Notes under the pieces: model-generated
Seen by the model: only the letters and a program-made list of their open reading frames with translations
Database searches by the model: none
What the model was told of the DNA's origin: nothing
Program-made: the position numbers and the translations under genes
DNA from: Macrophomina tecta
Taxonomy: Eukaryota > Ascomycota > Dothideomycetes > Botryosphaeriales > Botryosphaeriaceae
Reading direction: 5' to 3'
Length of the DNA stretch: 64,000 nt
Assembly: GCA_024180945.1 (NCBI GenBank)
Contig: JAKSGN010000002.1
Location: 3,100,001 to 3,164,000, forward strand
Shown here: positions 10,398 through 21,145 of the stretch, in pieces
Numbering within the stretch: position 1 is the first letter of the stretch
Layout of the letters: each line of letters starts with the position of its first letter

Positions 10398-10599
10398 GAT
10401 TGTGATGTTGGAGTATAGGTGACGAGTGACGCGGGGGTGAATTGGTGTGGCGCGGCAGAACCGAAGGCGGTAAATGGGCGGAGCGTCGCCGCCTGCCGCT
10501 GCTTTCGATTTCTCTTGCAAACCTTCCTGCGCCCACCACCGCCGCCGCGACGCCCTCCTGCCCCTCGACCACCGCCCCGCAACGCACCTGCTACAAGCC
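10398..10599. promoter_or_regulatory. Shared divergent promoter PPM1 / RPB5
   Basis: Only 202 bases separate the two start codons, so both promoters must lie here. It is GC-rich with CCGCC/CACCGCC runs and no clear TATA box, typical of housekeeping promoters in this genome. Confidence 0.7.
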
Positions 10600-11402
10600 A
10601 TGGACGACGGCAGGAACACTGAAGCCGAGCGCGAGGCTTCCCGCCTCTGGCGTGCCTGGCGCACCGCCCACGAGATGATCGCCGACAGGGTACAGTTCAA
10701 CACTCCCGAGCTTCAAACCCGCCCTCTTGGCTAATCTCCTTCGTCCCAGGGCTACATCATGTCCGAATCCGAGTACAAGATCACCCTGGACGAGTTTCGC
10801 GCCAAGTTCGGTGACTCGAGTGGCTATGTCGAGTACGTAGGCTGCAGAGCGTTCTCACTTCTTCGCGCCAAATTCTAATCCTCAAGCATAGCCGCAAGCA
10901 GCTCGCCTTCTCCGCCAACCCCAGCGATGAGATGAAGCAGAAGCACTTCAACCCGCGCAAGCCCAAGGAGAGTGAAGTCGGCAACATCTGGGTCGAGTTC
11001 AACGGCGACCAGAATATCGGCGTCAAGCAGCTGAGGAACTTTGGCCATACCCTCAACGAGCACAACTTCAGCTCCGGCATCTTCATCACCGCTGTTCCCG
11101 TCACTGGCGCCGCTCAGAAAATTATCCCGTCTTTGCACCCGCTTATCATGGAAATCTTCATGGAACAAGACCTTCTCGTCAACATCACCCAGCACGAACT
11201 GGTCCCCAAGCACGTTCTGCTGAGTGCCGAGGAGAAAGCCGCCCTACTGGCTCGTTACCGCCTGAAGGAGAGTCAGCTTCCCCGCATCCAGCAGGGTGAC
11301 CCTGTCGCAAGATACCTGGGTTTGAAGAGAGGACAGGTGGTTAAGATCATCAGGAAGTCGGAAACGGCGGGCAGATACGCGAGTTACAGATGGGTCATCT
11401 AA
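10600..11402 (+). CDS. RPB5: RNA polymerase I, II and III shared subunit RPABC1
   Basis: A shared subunit of all three nuclear RNA polymerases, placed at the downstream DNA jaw. Three exons (10600-10689, 10750-10832, 10892-11402) give 227 residues, close to the usual 205-220. The N-terminal jaw domain contains [13 protein letters not shown] and [16 protein letters not shown]. The conserved C-terminal domain contains [43 protein letters not shown] and the terminal SYRWVI. Splice phases agree: phase 0, then GA|C restoring Asp before RKQLAF. The start ATG is the first after the GC-rich divergent promoter and gives an acidic N-terminus (MDDGRN). Nothing is missing. Confidence 0.97.
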
Positions 11403-12176
11403 GTGGAGAGCATTCAACGCAGCAGCACGGTCAGTGAGCGCGGTAAGGCGTTTGGGGAGGATTAATTTTCAAGATATGCTTGTTTCTCTTTGTCTGGACG
11501 AGCAGCACCAAACTGGGTAAGGATGGTAAACCGGAGTTATTATGGGGAAATCGCTGGAGGAGGTGATCGCTACTTCCAGCTTTATTATTACCTTGGAATG
11601 TTTGCATAGATGGAGGTCGCTAGAGGACTGATCAAGGTCTCTAGAACCCCAGAAAAGCATTACTGAAAATGAGCGATTGATACCACATACCCTCTCTATG
11701 TTCAAATTGCTTACCATTGCACAAGGCGAGCAAATCCCCCTGCATTTCCACGCCACGATGTAGGAATTTCGAGATATCGTGTATCAATACGGTCAAGTCA
11801 TACAATCTTCAGACCTGAAGGAGTAGTTTATATTACATGTTCGCAAGATACTCACTTGACTGATTACGAAAGATACTTGTTGTTTTGTTCTGTTGTCATC
11901 CGCCTGAGATGACAACAGCGCCAGTGCTCTTGTCGCCTGCTAGGCTCCGCCCCTAGGCCACTAGTGTCGCTGGATCTAACAACGGTGTTGAAAGCGCGGA
12001 CGATGTCCGCACTAGCTTCCTTCAGAGGCGATGAAGCACTTACACTCGCTGCTGCAGCAGTCGGTCGTTGAGCCTTCCTGGATGCTTGCAGATTGTTCAT
12101 TGGGAACCACCGCCACAGAGTAGAAAGTGTCGTTTTCGCCCCATCCCACACCCAAACCGAACCGAGTGAAGGAATG

Positions 12177-12227
<51 letters not shown>

Positions 12228-13200
12228 AGAAAAGGGTGCGGAGGAGATTTAGAGGAGCCCGGCCAGACCGGGCCAGTGGAGGAACGGAATTTGAGCGGGT
12301 TGAGAGGTGGAGAGGTATATATATAGGAATGATTCGCCCCTAAATCCAAACTAAACTAGGTAGATGGAGCAGGTGCGGGGTGAAGGTGGGTGCATATGAA
12401 AATATATACCACACAGGTGTAGCCGCTTGCTAAATGATGGCTGATGAGGGAGAGACCGGCATGTTATTATACGCGCTCTCTCACCTTATTTTTGCAGCAC
12501 AGGAGGCATCGGCAATTGATGTGTGAACAGCACCGAAAGAGCAATACTTACGAGTGCAGCCACATGCAAGTATGGCCGGACGGCTCTTTGTTGCCTCTTT
12601 CCCACACCGCGGTGCGTTGTACAGAAAACAAAGAGGTATGCAGAAGCAACGCAGGAGACGGCGGGCTAGGCTCAATCGGGGAATAATTGGATAAGGCAGT
12701 GTGGATGGTCGACTTTTCTGGATATCACGGCAAAATGCACTGCTCACGGTCCGTCTATCAATATACCAAGCACGCTCAGAACCATGTACGATGGATATGA
12801 GCTCCACAGGCAGCAGTCGCAGGAAACTTTCCTATCTCGATCGGAGGTTGGGCATGGTAGAGGTATTCCGATGCCACAATGTAGCGAATTGCCGAAACTG
12901 ACTAAATGCCTGCGAGTACATGCGCCAGAACAGTCCACCCTGCAACCCTCCAAAGCTGTACCTGCATCTCCTGGCGCAGCATGTCGGGGCATCCTTCCGA
13001 CTTCGGGAACACATTTTCCGAGCAGCACACCGAGGCGTTGCCGACGCCGCTCCGGCGATTGATTGCGGCAAGCTGACGCCATCCCGCGCGGGCGGTGAAT
13101 CTGTGCTTTCCACGAAGCTTCCAAGACAATCCGTCCATAACATACACCAAATACCACTGTTTCACCGACGAGACACAATATTCCTCACCCCTTGCAGACA
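11403..13200. other. 1.8-kb intergenic region
   Basis: It carries the RPB5 terminator and the peroxiredoxin promoter. It contains a (GT)n microsatellite (12179-12223) and a TATATATATA stretch near 12315-12325. Several open frames exist on both strands, but none shows splice-consistent, protein-like sequence. I see no gene here. Confidence 0.55.
12179..12223 (+). repeat. (GT)n microsatellite
   Basis: About 22 uninterrupted GT units. It produces Cys-Val and Thr-His runs in the three frames, which makes overlapping open frames meaningless. Confidence 0.97.
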
Positions 13201-14149
13201 ATGGCTTCCTATCTCAGCCGCGCCGCTCCGCGCGCCTTCCCCAGCTCCCTCCGCGCTGCTGCCGCTGCCCGCCCAGGGCTCCGCACCGCTCAGCGCCCCG
13301 CAGCACCGCTCTTCCGTCGCTTCTTGCAGACGCCCGCTGAGCAGCCCCGCCTGCGCCTGGGTTCGACCGGTACCGCCCTCTCGTAATCAACATTCGGTGG
13401 GCAATTGGATGAAGCTGACGGTGGTCGTCCCCCACAGCTCCTAACTTCACGGCCAAGACAACCCAGGGCGATATCGAATTCCACAAATGGATCGGCGACA
13501 GCTGGGCCATCCTCTTCTCGCACCCAGCCGACTTCACGCCCGTGTGCACCACGGAGCTGGGCGCCTTCGCCAAGCTGAAGCCCGAGTTCGAGAAGCGCGG
13601 CGTCAAGATGGTCGGGCTGGTAAGATATATGCACACATCCCACAACCTCAACTTCCCGCTCACCTTGGATATATGATTGGGTGCTGACGAGGGATACCGA
13701 CGGAAAATTAGAGCGCCGACGATCTCAGCTCGCACGACAAGTGGGTCGCCGATATCAATGAAGTCAGCTCCACCAACCTGCAGTTCCCTATCATCGCCGA
13801 CGCGGACCGCAAGGTTGCTTTCCTCTACGACATGGTGACCGAGGACGACATGCGCGACATCGCCACCAAGGGCCTGCCCTTCACCATCCGCTCCGTCTTC
13901 ATCATCGACCCGGCCAAGAAGATTCGCCTGATGATGATCTACCCGGCCTCGACCGGCCGCAACAGCGCCGAGGTGCTGCGCGTCATCGACGCGCTGCAGC
14001 TGGCCGACAAGAAGGGTATCGCCACCCCCATCGATTGGACTCAGGGCGAGGACGTCATCGTCCCGCCCAGCGTCAGCACCGCCGACGCGAAGAAGAAGTT
14101 TGGCGAGGTTAGGGAGCTGAAGCCGTACCTGCGCTACACCAAGGCTTGA
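13201..14149 (+). CDS. PRX1: 1-Cys peroxiredoxin, probably mitochondrial
   Basis: A thiol peroxidase that reduces hydrogen and organic peroxides. Three exons (13201-13369, 13438-13619, 13712-14149) give 262 residues. The first 50 residues are rich in Ala, Arg and Ser with no acidic residues (MASYLSRAAPRAFP...), a mitochondrial presequence. The peroxidase domain follows from APNFTAK. The active site HPADFTPVCTTE has its peroxidatic Cys near residue 93, and the partner Arg is in the LPFTIRSVFIIDP segment. The long C-terminal domain (IDALQLADKKGIATPIDW...) is typical of the 1-Cys/Prx6 group. I see no resolving Cys in the usual 2-Cys position. In yeast the counterpart is matrix-located and reduced by glutathione/thioredoxin; that part is family knowledge. 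Confidence 0.95.
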
Positions 14150-14641
14150 AAGAAGGCGCGTACTGCTTCGAGACAGGGAGGAGGGATTCTGGAGTAGAGA
14201 AGGGAGACCTAGAAATGTAATACATGTAGAATTAGTGGCTCAGTTGTTTGAACCGAACGTAAAAGCATGGATCTCATCATTTGCAGCAAAAGAAAAGCTT
14301 GTCAGCATGTTCGATCGGATGTCTTTTGATTCAAGGCCCGCAGGACCATTATCGGCCGCTTTCCTTTTCTGTTTCGAAAATCGGATCTGCTTTACACAAG
14401 GCTTGCGCTCAATCCTTGTTGTATCTCCATCCTTTCATCCAAACCGCCATAGAACCGCTATCCAGTAATCTGCTCGTCCGCCTACAGATTTCTTCTACCC
14501 TTTGCTTTCGCCTAGTCGACTTTTCGCTTTTCTGTATCATTGTATTCTCGCTTATACGTCCGTCCCATCGTTCGTCGTCGTTCATCCATCGCTTGCCAAA
14601 ATGAGAAAGCGATCGGAGCACCGGTCTTTTCGCTGGCAAAA
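14150..14641. other. Convergent 3' region of PRX1 and LSM12
   Basis: This 490-base gap lies between two genes meeting tail to tail. It should hold both terminators and 3' UTRs. The open frames here are not protein-like. Confidence 0.6.
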
Positions 14642-15632
14642 TCAACCGCCCTTGCGCGGCGGGATGGGCGTCGCGACGCCCGGCTTGTTCGCTCCACCTT
14701 GCTGCTGCCTCTTGCGCGCGGCGTGGCCCTCCATGATCTTGCGGATCTGCTCGACATTGCGCTCCTTGCCCTCGGCAGCCTTGAGGTCGTTAACAGTGTA
14801 GGGCGGGCCGAGCATTACCGCCTCGTTGACGATGATGGTCTGCTCGTGCCAGCGCGTGGGCAGACTGCTGCGCGGTTAGGATATCAAGGTAGGCTTCGCG
14901 GATGACGAAGAAAAGGAATAAAACCGCAATGCGTGTGCGGGGTAATGTGCATATACCCCGGCGAAGGATGGGACTGAGGGGAAAGAGGTGTGGGCCGATT
15001 GGATGACCAGAAAGGCAAAGAAAATGGTACAGGATATCGGGTAATACGTACGTCCTATTGATGGCGTCGAAGATCTCCTGCGCCTCCTTCGGCACGCCCC
15101 TGCCCCTCGTCGCGTCCTTCTCAATCAGCTTGCGCACCGCAGCCTCCTCGCGCGCCTTCAGTGCGCCCAGGTCAAGGGCGGCGATGGTCGGTACGGCGCT
15201 CTCGAAACTGTCGGGCCCCGCCGTGGTCCCATCCTCGCCTGGCAGTACCTTGAACTCCTGGATGTTCGGGATAGAGACGACGTGGAAGTTGCCCGGCTGG
15301 CTGGCCAGGTTCGTCGACGGGTTCGGGGGAGCTGGCGCAGTGTTGATGGCGATGGCGTTCAAAACCGGGTCGGCGGCATAGATGGTGCCCTCGAGCACAT
15401 GGTTGGCCAGGGTCGTCGTGATTTTGACTCTGCGGAGGTTGACAAGCGTGAGCCATGGTGTCGCAGGGCGTGGAACGGGTCGCATCCCCAAAGCCGAGGG
15501 GAATGGCGGGCGGCGCTCGACTTACCGTTTGCCTATGGCCTTGAACAGGTGCGAGTCATTGAGAATAGACTGGTCTCCGAGCTTAGGCGTTGCGACCTTT
15601 CCGGCAGAAGAGAGGCGCTTGCCGTCTGCCAT
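14642..15632 (-). CDS. LSM12: LSM12-like protein (LSm plus anticodon-binding-type domain)
   Basis: Three exons (15526-15632, 15052-15429, 14642-14867) give 236 residues. Residues 30-60 read GKRVKITTTLANHVLEGTIYAADPVLNAIAINT, the LSm Sm1-like fold. A linker contains NFHVVSIPNIQEF. The C-terminal LSM12 (AD) domain contains REEAAVRKLIEKDATRGRGVPKEAQEIFDAINRT and, across the last intron, LPTRWHEQTIIVNEAVMLGPPY. That junction (AC|C, Thr) restores the frame exactly, which fixes the exon borders. In yeast and man the protein associates with ataxin-2/Pbp1 and ribosomes; this function is from the family. The C-terminus is basic and Gln/Gly-rich. Confidence 0.92.
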
Positions 15633-16101
15633 TGCGCGCGAAGTGGTGTGCCTCCTCTTAAGCTGCGTGCTCCCTCAGTGCCGTGGCTGAGGCGACATGC
15701 AAACGCATTAAAAGAACAAAAGGAGCGACGAGAAAGGGAATCAGCGCGCGGGGCGGTCAAGCGCGGGACGAGTGCGGATGAGGGCGCGTTGAGCTTGAGG
15801 CTCCCACGAAGTCACGTAACCTGGTCGGGGTGAGGCGAGTCAGCGTGCGCTTCCTGTCGTGGTCGGCCGACCCAAATATGACAACACGCGACGCCTAACT
15901 CCGGCCGCGCCAGTATCTCCTTGGCGCCACAAGCGGCACTTTCACATGCGTTGTCATTTACTTTCATCATTGCAATTCGTATGTTCAATTGTCCATATAC
16001 GCGTAACACAAGATATTCCGTCACCCAATGGGACACGCGCCGTGCACCATGTCTATAATCATGCCTTTCAATTTTCCTTTCTCTTCCCATGCGCTATCCC
16101 T
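15633..16101. promoter_or_regulatory. LSM12 upstream region and GND1 terminator
   Basis: Both neighbours are on the minus strand, so this 469-base gap serves as the LSM12 promoter and the 3' region of the 6PGDH gene. No specific element is evident. Confidence 0.5.
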
Positions 16102-18185
16102 CTACGCGTTGTACGTGGAGGCAGATACGTTACCGCCACGGCCGGTCCAGTTCACGTGGATGTTGTCGCCCTCGGGATACTTAGAGCTGGCGTGCTCGGG
16201 CTTGATCTTGAACGTGTGCGCACCGAAGTAGTCACGCTGAGCCTGGAGCAGGTTGGCGGGCAGGTCCTTGGTGCGGTAACCGTCGAAGAAGCTGAGCGCG
16301 GTGCTGAAAGCAGGAGTCGGGATACCCCAGAGAGCACCCTTGCTGACGACGTTCCTCCAACCAGGCTGAGCCTTGGTAATAGCAGTCTTGAAGAAATCGT
16401 CGAAAAGTAGGTTCTCAAGGTCGGGGTTCGAGCGGTAAGCCTTGGTGATGTCCTTCAGGAAGACGGAGCGGATGATGCAGCCACCACGCCACATGAGGGC
16501 AATCTCGGGCTTCTGGAGCTTCCAGCCGTACTCCTTGGCGGCCTGCGATTGGTCGTCAGTAACGTTCCTGTTTTGACACGGTGCAATTGTATTCGAGTAT
16601 GAGAGACTTACGTTCTGCATCAACATGAAACCCTGGGCGTAGGAGATGATCTTAGAGGCGTAGAGGGCCTGCTCGAGGTCGTCGATGAAGGCCTGCTTGT
16701 CACCCTCGAACTTGGGCTCAGGGCCACTGAGGATGGTGGCAGCGCGAGTGCGCTCGGACTTGAGGGAAGAAAGGCAGCGAGAGAAGACAGCCTCGCCGAT
16801 GAGGGTGACGGGCATGCCGAGGTCAAGAGCGTTGATGGCGGTCCACTTGCCGGTTCCCTTCTGACCAGCGCTGTCGAGGATCTTCTCAAGGAGAGGAGTT
16901 CCATCGTCATCATTGAAGTAGAGAATGTCACGGGTGATCTCGATCAAGAAAGAGTCGAGGACACCCTTGTTCCACTGGGCGAAGACATCACCCATCTCCT
17001 TGTTGCTCAGGCCGAGACCACGCTTCAAGATGTCGTAAGCCTCGCAAATGAGCTGCATATCGCCGTACTCGATACCGTTGTGGACCCTGGGCGTTGTTAG
17101 TATCTCAAACCATTGCAACGCGACATTGGGCAGCTTACATCTTGACGTAGTGACCAGCACCCTCATCACCGACCCACTGGCAGCAGGGCTCGTTGTCACT
17201 CTTAGCAGAGATGCTCTGGAGGACATCCTTGATGTAGGGCCAAGCCTCCTGGTTGCCACCAGGCATGATGGAGGGACCATAGCGGGCACCCTCCTCACCA
17301 CCGGAGACACCGCAGCCGACGAAGCGGATGCCCTTGGACGCCAGGTACTTGGTGCGGCGGTTGGTGTCGGGGTAGTGGGAGTTACCACCGTCAATGATGA
17401 TATCACCCTCTGTTGTGCCGCCATCAGTAATCAGTCTCGGCGAGTTCACCGCGGACACGACTTACCCTCGGCACCGGCCTCGAGGATCTGCTCGATGAAG
17501 TCTGCTAGCCATCAGTGACGAAGATCGCGCTGTATTTCCAATATGGCGCATACCATCGACAGGCTTGCCGGCCATGACGAGCATCATCATCCTGCGGGGC
17601 TTCTTAAGCTTGGAAACGAACTCCTTCATGGAGTGAGCGCCTGTCTCAGACTTAGTTTTAAGAAGTTGCGCAATACGTGAATCTCGAGTACATACCAACA
17701 ATGGACTTGCCCTTCGCCTCGTTCTCAAGGAAGCGGTCAACCTTGGAAACGGTACGGTTGTAGGCGACGACGGTGAAGCCGTGGTCGGCGGCGTTCAGAA
17801 TCAGGTTCTGGCCCACTGTAATTATTGTCAGAACTGTAAGGAGTGACGGATGACTGCGCTGCTACTTACTGACGGCCTATTCAAGCCGTTAGCGTAATCA
17901 CTTTGAGGACCGTTGTGAGAGCACTTACCAGACCGATGAGACCCCAGTCACCACTAGCAACAGGGCGCGCAGGTCCTCCCACGTCAATGCGGGAGAGACG
18001 GGCGCTATAGTCAGAACATGGGTTCGTCAATGGGAACAAACAGACCCAGCCACGAGGTCGGTGATTGAACAGATGCCGAGCGCTCCGACAGCGAGCTGAG
18101 AACTGAAGAGGCGCGGCGGCACCCGCACAGCGGGGTAGATGCGGCAAACGGGAGAGGCTACTTACACAGCGATTTCGGCAGACAT
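16102..18185 (-). CDS. GND1: 6-phosphogluconate dehydrogenase, decarboxylating
   Basis: The third enzyme of the oxidative pentose phosphate pathway: 6-phosphogluconate plus NADP+ to ribulose 5-phosphate, CO2 and NADPH, in the cytosol. Nine exons: 18166-18185, 17929-18004, 17870-17876, 17696-17815, 17554-17640, 17466-17501, 17139-17409, 16612-17086, 16102-16542. All phases agree and give 510 residues. The NADP-binding GLAVMGQNLILN is assembled across the 7-nt exon. Further motifs: [31 protein letters not shown], the catalytic [16 protein letters not shown] (Lys and Glu), KGTGKW, and the C-terminal ALSFFDGYR...[14 protein letters not shown] and [16 protein letters not shown]. Residues 8-30 ([15 protein letters not shown]...) are an N-terminal addition not expected in this family. 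The last intron (16543-16611) is 69 nt with no in-frame stop. Confidence 0.96.
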
Positions 18186-19318
18186 GATGCTTGTGGGTGT
18201 GAAATACGGTTCTGGGAGCAAGGCAGTGAGGACGGGAGAGGGGTGGAAGGATTGGGGAGCGAGGTGGGATGTAAGGTCGCCGATATGCCGGAGGTGACAG
18301 GATGCTTTATAAGGCGGCCGCGCCAGCCCCACGTTGCGTCACAAGATTTGGGAAGGAGGTATTTTTCGTCCAGAACGCCTGCGCGCTGAACCATACACAT
18401 TCGAGACCGCATGACGGCGAGCCTCCCTGGCGGAGCGCCGTCACTCAAAGCAGATGGCATTGGCCGTTTCGTCCTGCTGCCCGCCCTGCACGCAGCATAC
18501 ACACACACACACACACCACTCAATTGTACCCTCAGCCCGCCGCAGGCCGGCGCACCGCCCGCTGGAGAAGCGTCCGGCGGGCGCGGAGCTCGCTGCCTTA
18601 GTCATTCAACAATACCGGACGGCAAATCTGCGAAGACGGCGGTTGAGGGCGCGTTGATGGATCGTGGGGTGGGCTGGGCGGCCGGCGGCGGGGCTTCGAA
18701 CATATTTTTGCAGCTATGACAGAAGCAGCACTGCCGGGATTGGGGAGCCTTCGAGGCACCTTGCGCATTATTTTCCGGCGCTCCCACGCCAAACCGCGCG
18801 CCCAACCTCGTCACGCCCGTCCTCGGAGACCCATCTCCGTAGCTCATTTTTCCGCCGCGGCCCGCTGGGCGCCCCATTCGTGAGCTCCATTACCGCCTTG
18901 CCTCTTCTCACCAGCAGCGAACTTGGCCTAAGACGGCCCGAGAGGCGCGTGCCAAGCCCCACGCAGCCACTGCTAATCGTCACTCGTCCGCGCCCTAAAC
19001 TCCGCCGTCTCCCGTCACCCAAGCTCCTCTTCTTCGTCAGCACGCCCAAAGTCGCCTGTAAGCCCGCTGCATAACGTCGCCTCCGTTGCAATACGCTCTC
19101 GTGCCACCGGCCCTTCGGGACACACCTGAGGCACACGGCCACAGCTGCGACACCCGCCATTACGCATCTTGCTGCACCTGCGGCCAGAAGCACGGCCCGC
19201 ACCCCAGCTCCGCCCTATCACGTCCATCCCGACCCAGCAGCAACCGGCATCGGAGACGGAGGAGCGTGAGCAGTAAGTCTCATTATCTCCGTTGGGAGCG
19301 TTTGCACAGCCGTTCATC
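18186..19318. promoter_or_regulatory. Divergent intergenic region GND1 / RBM42-like
   Basis: About 1.13 kb between divergent start codons. It contains the GND1 TATA box and a short (AC)n run at 18499-18517. The rest is GC-rich with several chance open frames on both strands. None is convincing. Confidence 0.55.
18306..18311 (-). promoter_or_regulatory. TATA box of GND1
   Basis: TATAAA on the minus strand, about 120 bases upstream of the 6PGDH start codon. This is a plausible core promoter position for a highly expressed gene. Confidence 0.6.
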
Positions 19319-20452
19319 ATGTCCTATCCGCCGCCTCCAGGTTCCAAGTCGAACTCCACGCCTCAACCACACCCGTCTCTCCCTGCGCGTCCGCCGCCGC
19401 CCGCGCAGCCTCCAGCATTCTCCAAATTCTCTAACAACTCTGCCGCAAATGGCAAGCCCCAAGGCGCCGCAGCCTACGGCGCCTTCACCGGCTTCAAGCC
19501 GCGCAGCGTAGCCTCCAACACTCAGTCATGGCAGTCGCAACCCCCAACCGTTTCTGCCGGACCGCAGTCCCCGGGTGCTTATCCTGCGGCTCAGACTAGT
19601 TACGTCGGCGCCGGGTACCAACAGGCTGCTTACCAGCAACAGCCTTCCTACTACCAGCAGCCTAGTGTCGACCCATACTCGAACCCGACGCCCCCTCAGA
19701 TCCGCAACCCTTTCCCCGCTCCTGGCCAAAACCAGAGTGGTGGCTATGGCGCCGGCAACAATGATTACGATCCAGAGTTTGAGGCACAAATAGCGCAGTG
19801 GCAGAGCGCTTATGCGGGAAGAGAGGACCCTGCTGCAAAAGGCGCGAAGGGGCGCGATGGACCGGCGAACGCGAATAACACACCCCTGGGCGAGAAGCCA
19901 GGCGCTTCATCGTCGCTCAGCCAGAAGGAACTCCAGTCAGCAGTCAGCACTGATTCAGGTGTAGCTGCTGTTGTTTCAGGCCCTGATGGCAAACAGAAGA
20001 CGGTCGTGAGGCAAGGTGGGGGACAGACATGGAGTGATTCCTCGTTGCTAGAATGGGATCCTGCTCACTTCCGCTTGTTTGTGGGAAATTTGGCCGGCGA
20101 AGTTACCGACGAATCCCTCCACAAGGCTTTCTCTCGCTTCCCGTCCATTCAGAAGGCGCGTGTTGTGAGAGACAAGAGGACGACGAAGAGCAAGGGATAT
20201 GGTTTCGTGAGTTTCAGCAACGGTGATGATTACTTTCAGGCTGCCAAGGAAATGCAAGGCAAATATATCGGTAGCCACCCGGTTCTTGTCAAGCGGAGTA
20301 CCACTGAGATCAAGGCCGTGGTTCCCAAGGATAACAAGAAGAATAAAGGCGGAAAGCATGGGAGCCATGGCCATGGCGGACATGCCAACACTGGCTCCGG
20401 GGTGCAGAAGAAGCAGAGCAAGACGAAGGGTGGTTTGAAAATCCTTGGCTGA
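19319..20452 (+). CDS. RRM-domain RNA-binding protein, RBM42-like
   Basis: A single exon of 377 residues. The start is the ATG at 19319 (MSYPPPPGSKSN); the frame is open slightly further upstream but without an ATG. The first 240 residues are low-complexity, rich in Pro, Gln, Ser, Tyr and Gly (YQQAAYQQQPSYYQQPSV), likely disordered. One RRM spans about 249-333: HFRLFVGNLAGEVTDESL (RNP2 LFVGNL), ARVVRDKRTTKSKGYGFVSF (RNP1 KGYGFVSF) and a YIGSHPVLVKRS strand. The C-terminus is Lys/Gly/His-rich and ends KGGLKILG. RRM sequence and architecture match human RBM42 and its fungal relatives, which are linked to splicing or mRNA handling. The exact role here is unknown. Confidence 0.9.
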   Translation: MSYPPPPGSKSNSTPQPHPSLPARPPPPAQPPAFSKFSNNSAANGKPQGAAAYGAFTGFKPRSVASNTQSWQSQPPTVSAGPQSPGAYPAAQTSYVGAGYQQAAYQQQPSYYQQPSVDPYSNPTPPQIRNPFPAPGQNQSGGYGAGNNDYDPEFEAQIAQWQSAYAGREDPAAKGAKGRDGPANANNTPLGEKPGASSSLSQKELQSAVSTDSGVAAVVSGPDGKQKTVVRQGGGQTWSDSSLLEWDPAHFRLFVGNLAGEVTDESLHKAFSRFPSIQKARVVRDKRTTKSKGYGFVSFSNGDDYFQAAKEMQGKYIGSHPVLVKRSTTEIKAVVPKDNKKNKGGKHGSHGHGGHANTGSGVQKKQSKTKGGLKILG

Positions 20453-21145
20453 AAAATGCCAATTGTTGAGAAAGCGCATCTGCAGGCAAATGGCGTTCGT
20501 GGTTCATCTGAATTTATCCGAGTATGCCGGACCGTGAAGGAAGTCTTTACTTTCAGTGCTGTATCATAGTTGGAGACATCCATTTGCAGTAGCCGATTAG
20601 CTCGAAGCTGAAATAATGTTGGCAGTATACTCTAAGGGCCTCTCTATCTGCTATCGCTGGCACCATCCCCAGAAAGGCGGTTGTGTAAAGCTCGTATTGA
20701 AATGTACAGTGACCAGCCATAGCAGCCTTTAGAAGAGCCCGTTCAGAAGTTCGGAGAAAGTTCGCAAAGCTTGGGACAAACAAGGCGCCTCACACGTTCC
20801 TAGCGCGCAAGCGTTTCTAATCGATCGGAACTTTTGGACTATGAGTAATCGTGAAATACGAGTCAGTCGCAAAGCCAACACGTTTTCTTCTTGGTCGATA
20901 TATGAATGTTGTTGGTGCTCATTGCCCTGATTGGCCCTTTTTCGGCCTAGCGTGGATCGGACTGGCATTTCGCCGACGACGGAGGAAGACACGCCTGGCT
21001 GGTTTGTCGCTCCAAGCTCTCCGACGGAGCGCAGCTCAACGCGTCGACGTAGTCCCGCATATCGCCTCCCCGTTCTCTGCCTTACCCGAATATTGTTCGC
21101 TGTCCCTTGCCGCATTCGCGCGTCAAGTTTGCGCGGCTACTCACG
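20453..21145. other. Intergenic region upstream of SSR4-like gene
   Basis: This 690-base gap between two plus-strand genes should hold the RBM42-like terminator and the SSR4-like promoter. No further feature is evident. Confidence 0.5.

Noticed and set aside
12030..12064. Cys-rich reading CCSSECKC on the minus strand, metallothionein-like
   Set aside because: No ATG in frame nearby and it ends shortly after. A GTAAGT inside it could be a donor, but I found no matching second exon.
12093..12326. Open frames with Cys-Val or Thr-His runs
   Set aside because: They are translations of the (GT)n microsatellite.
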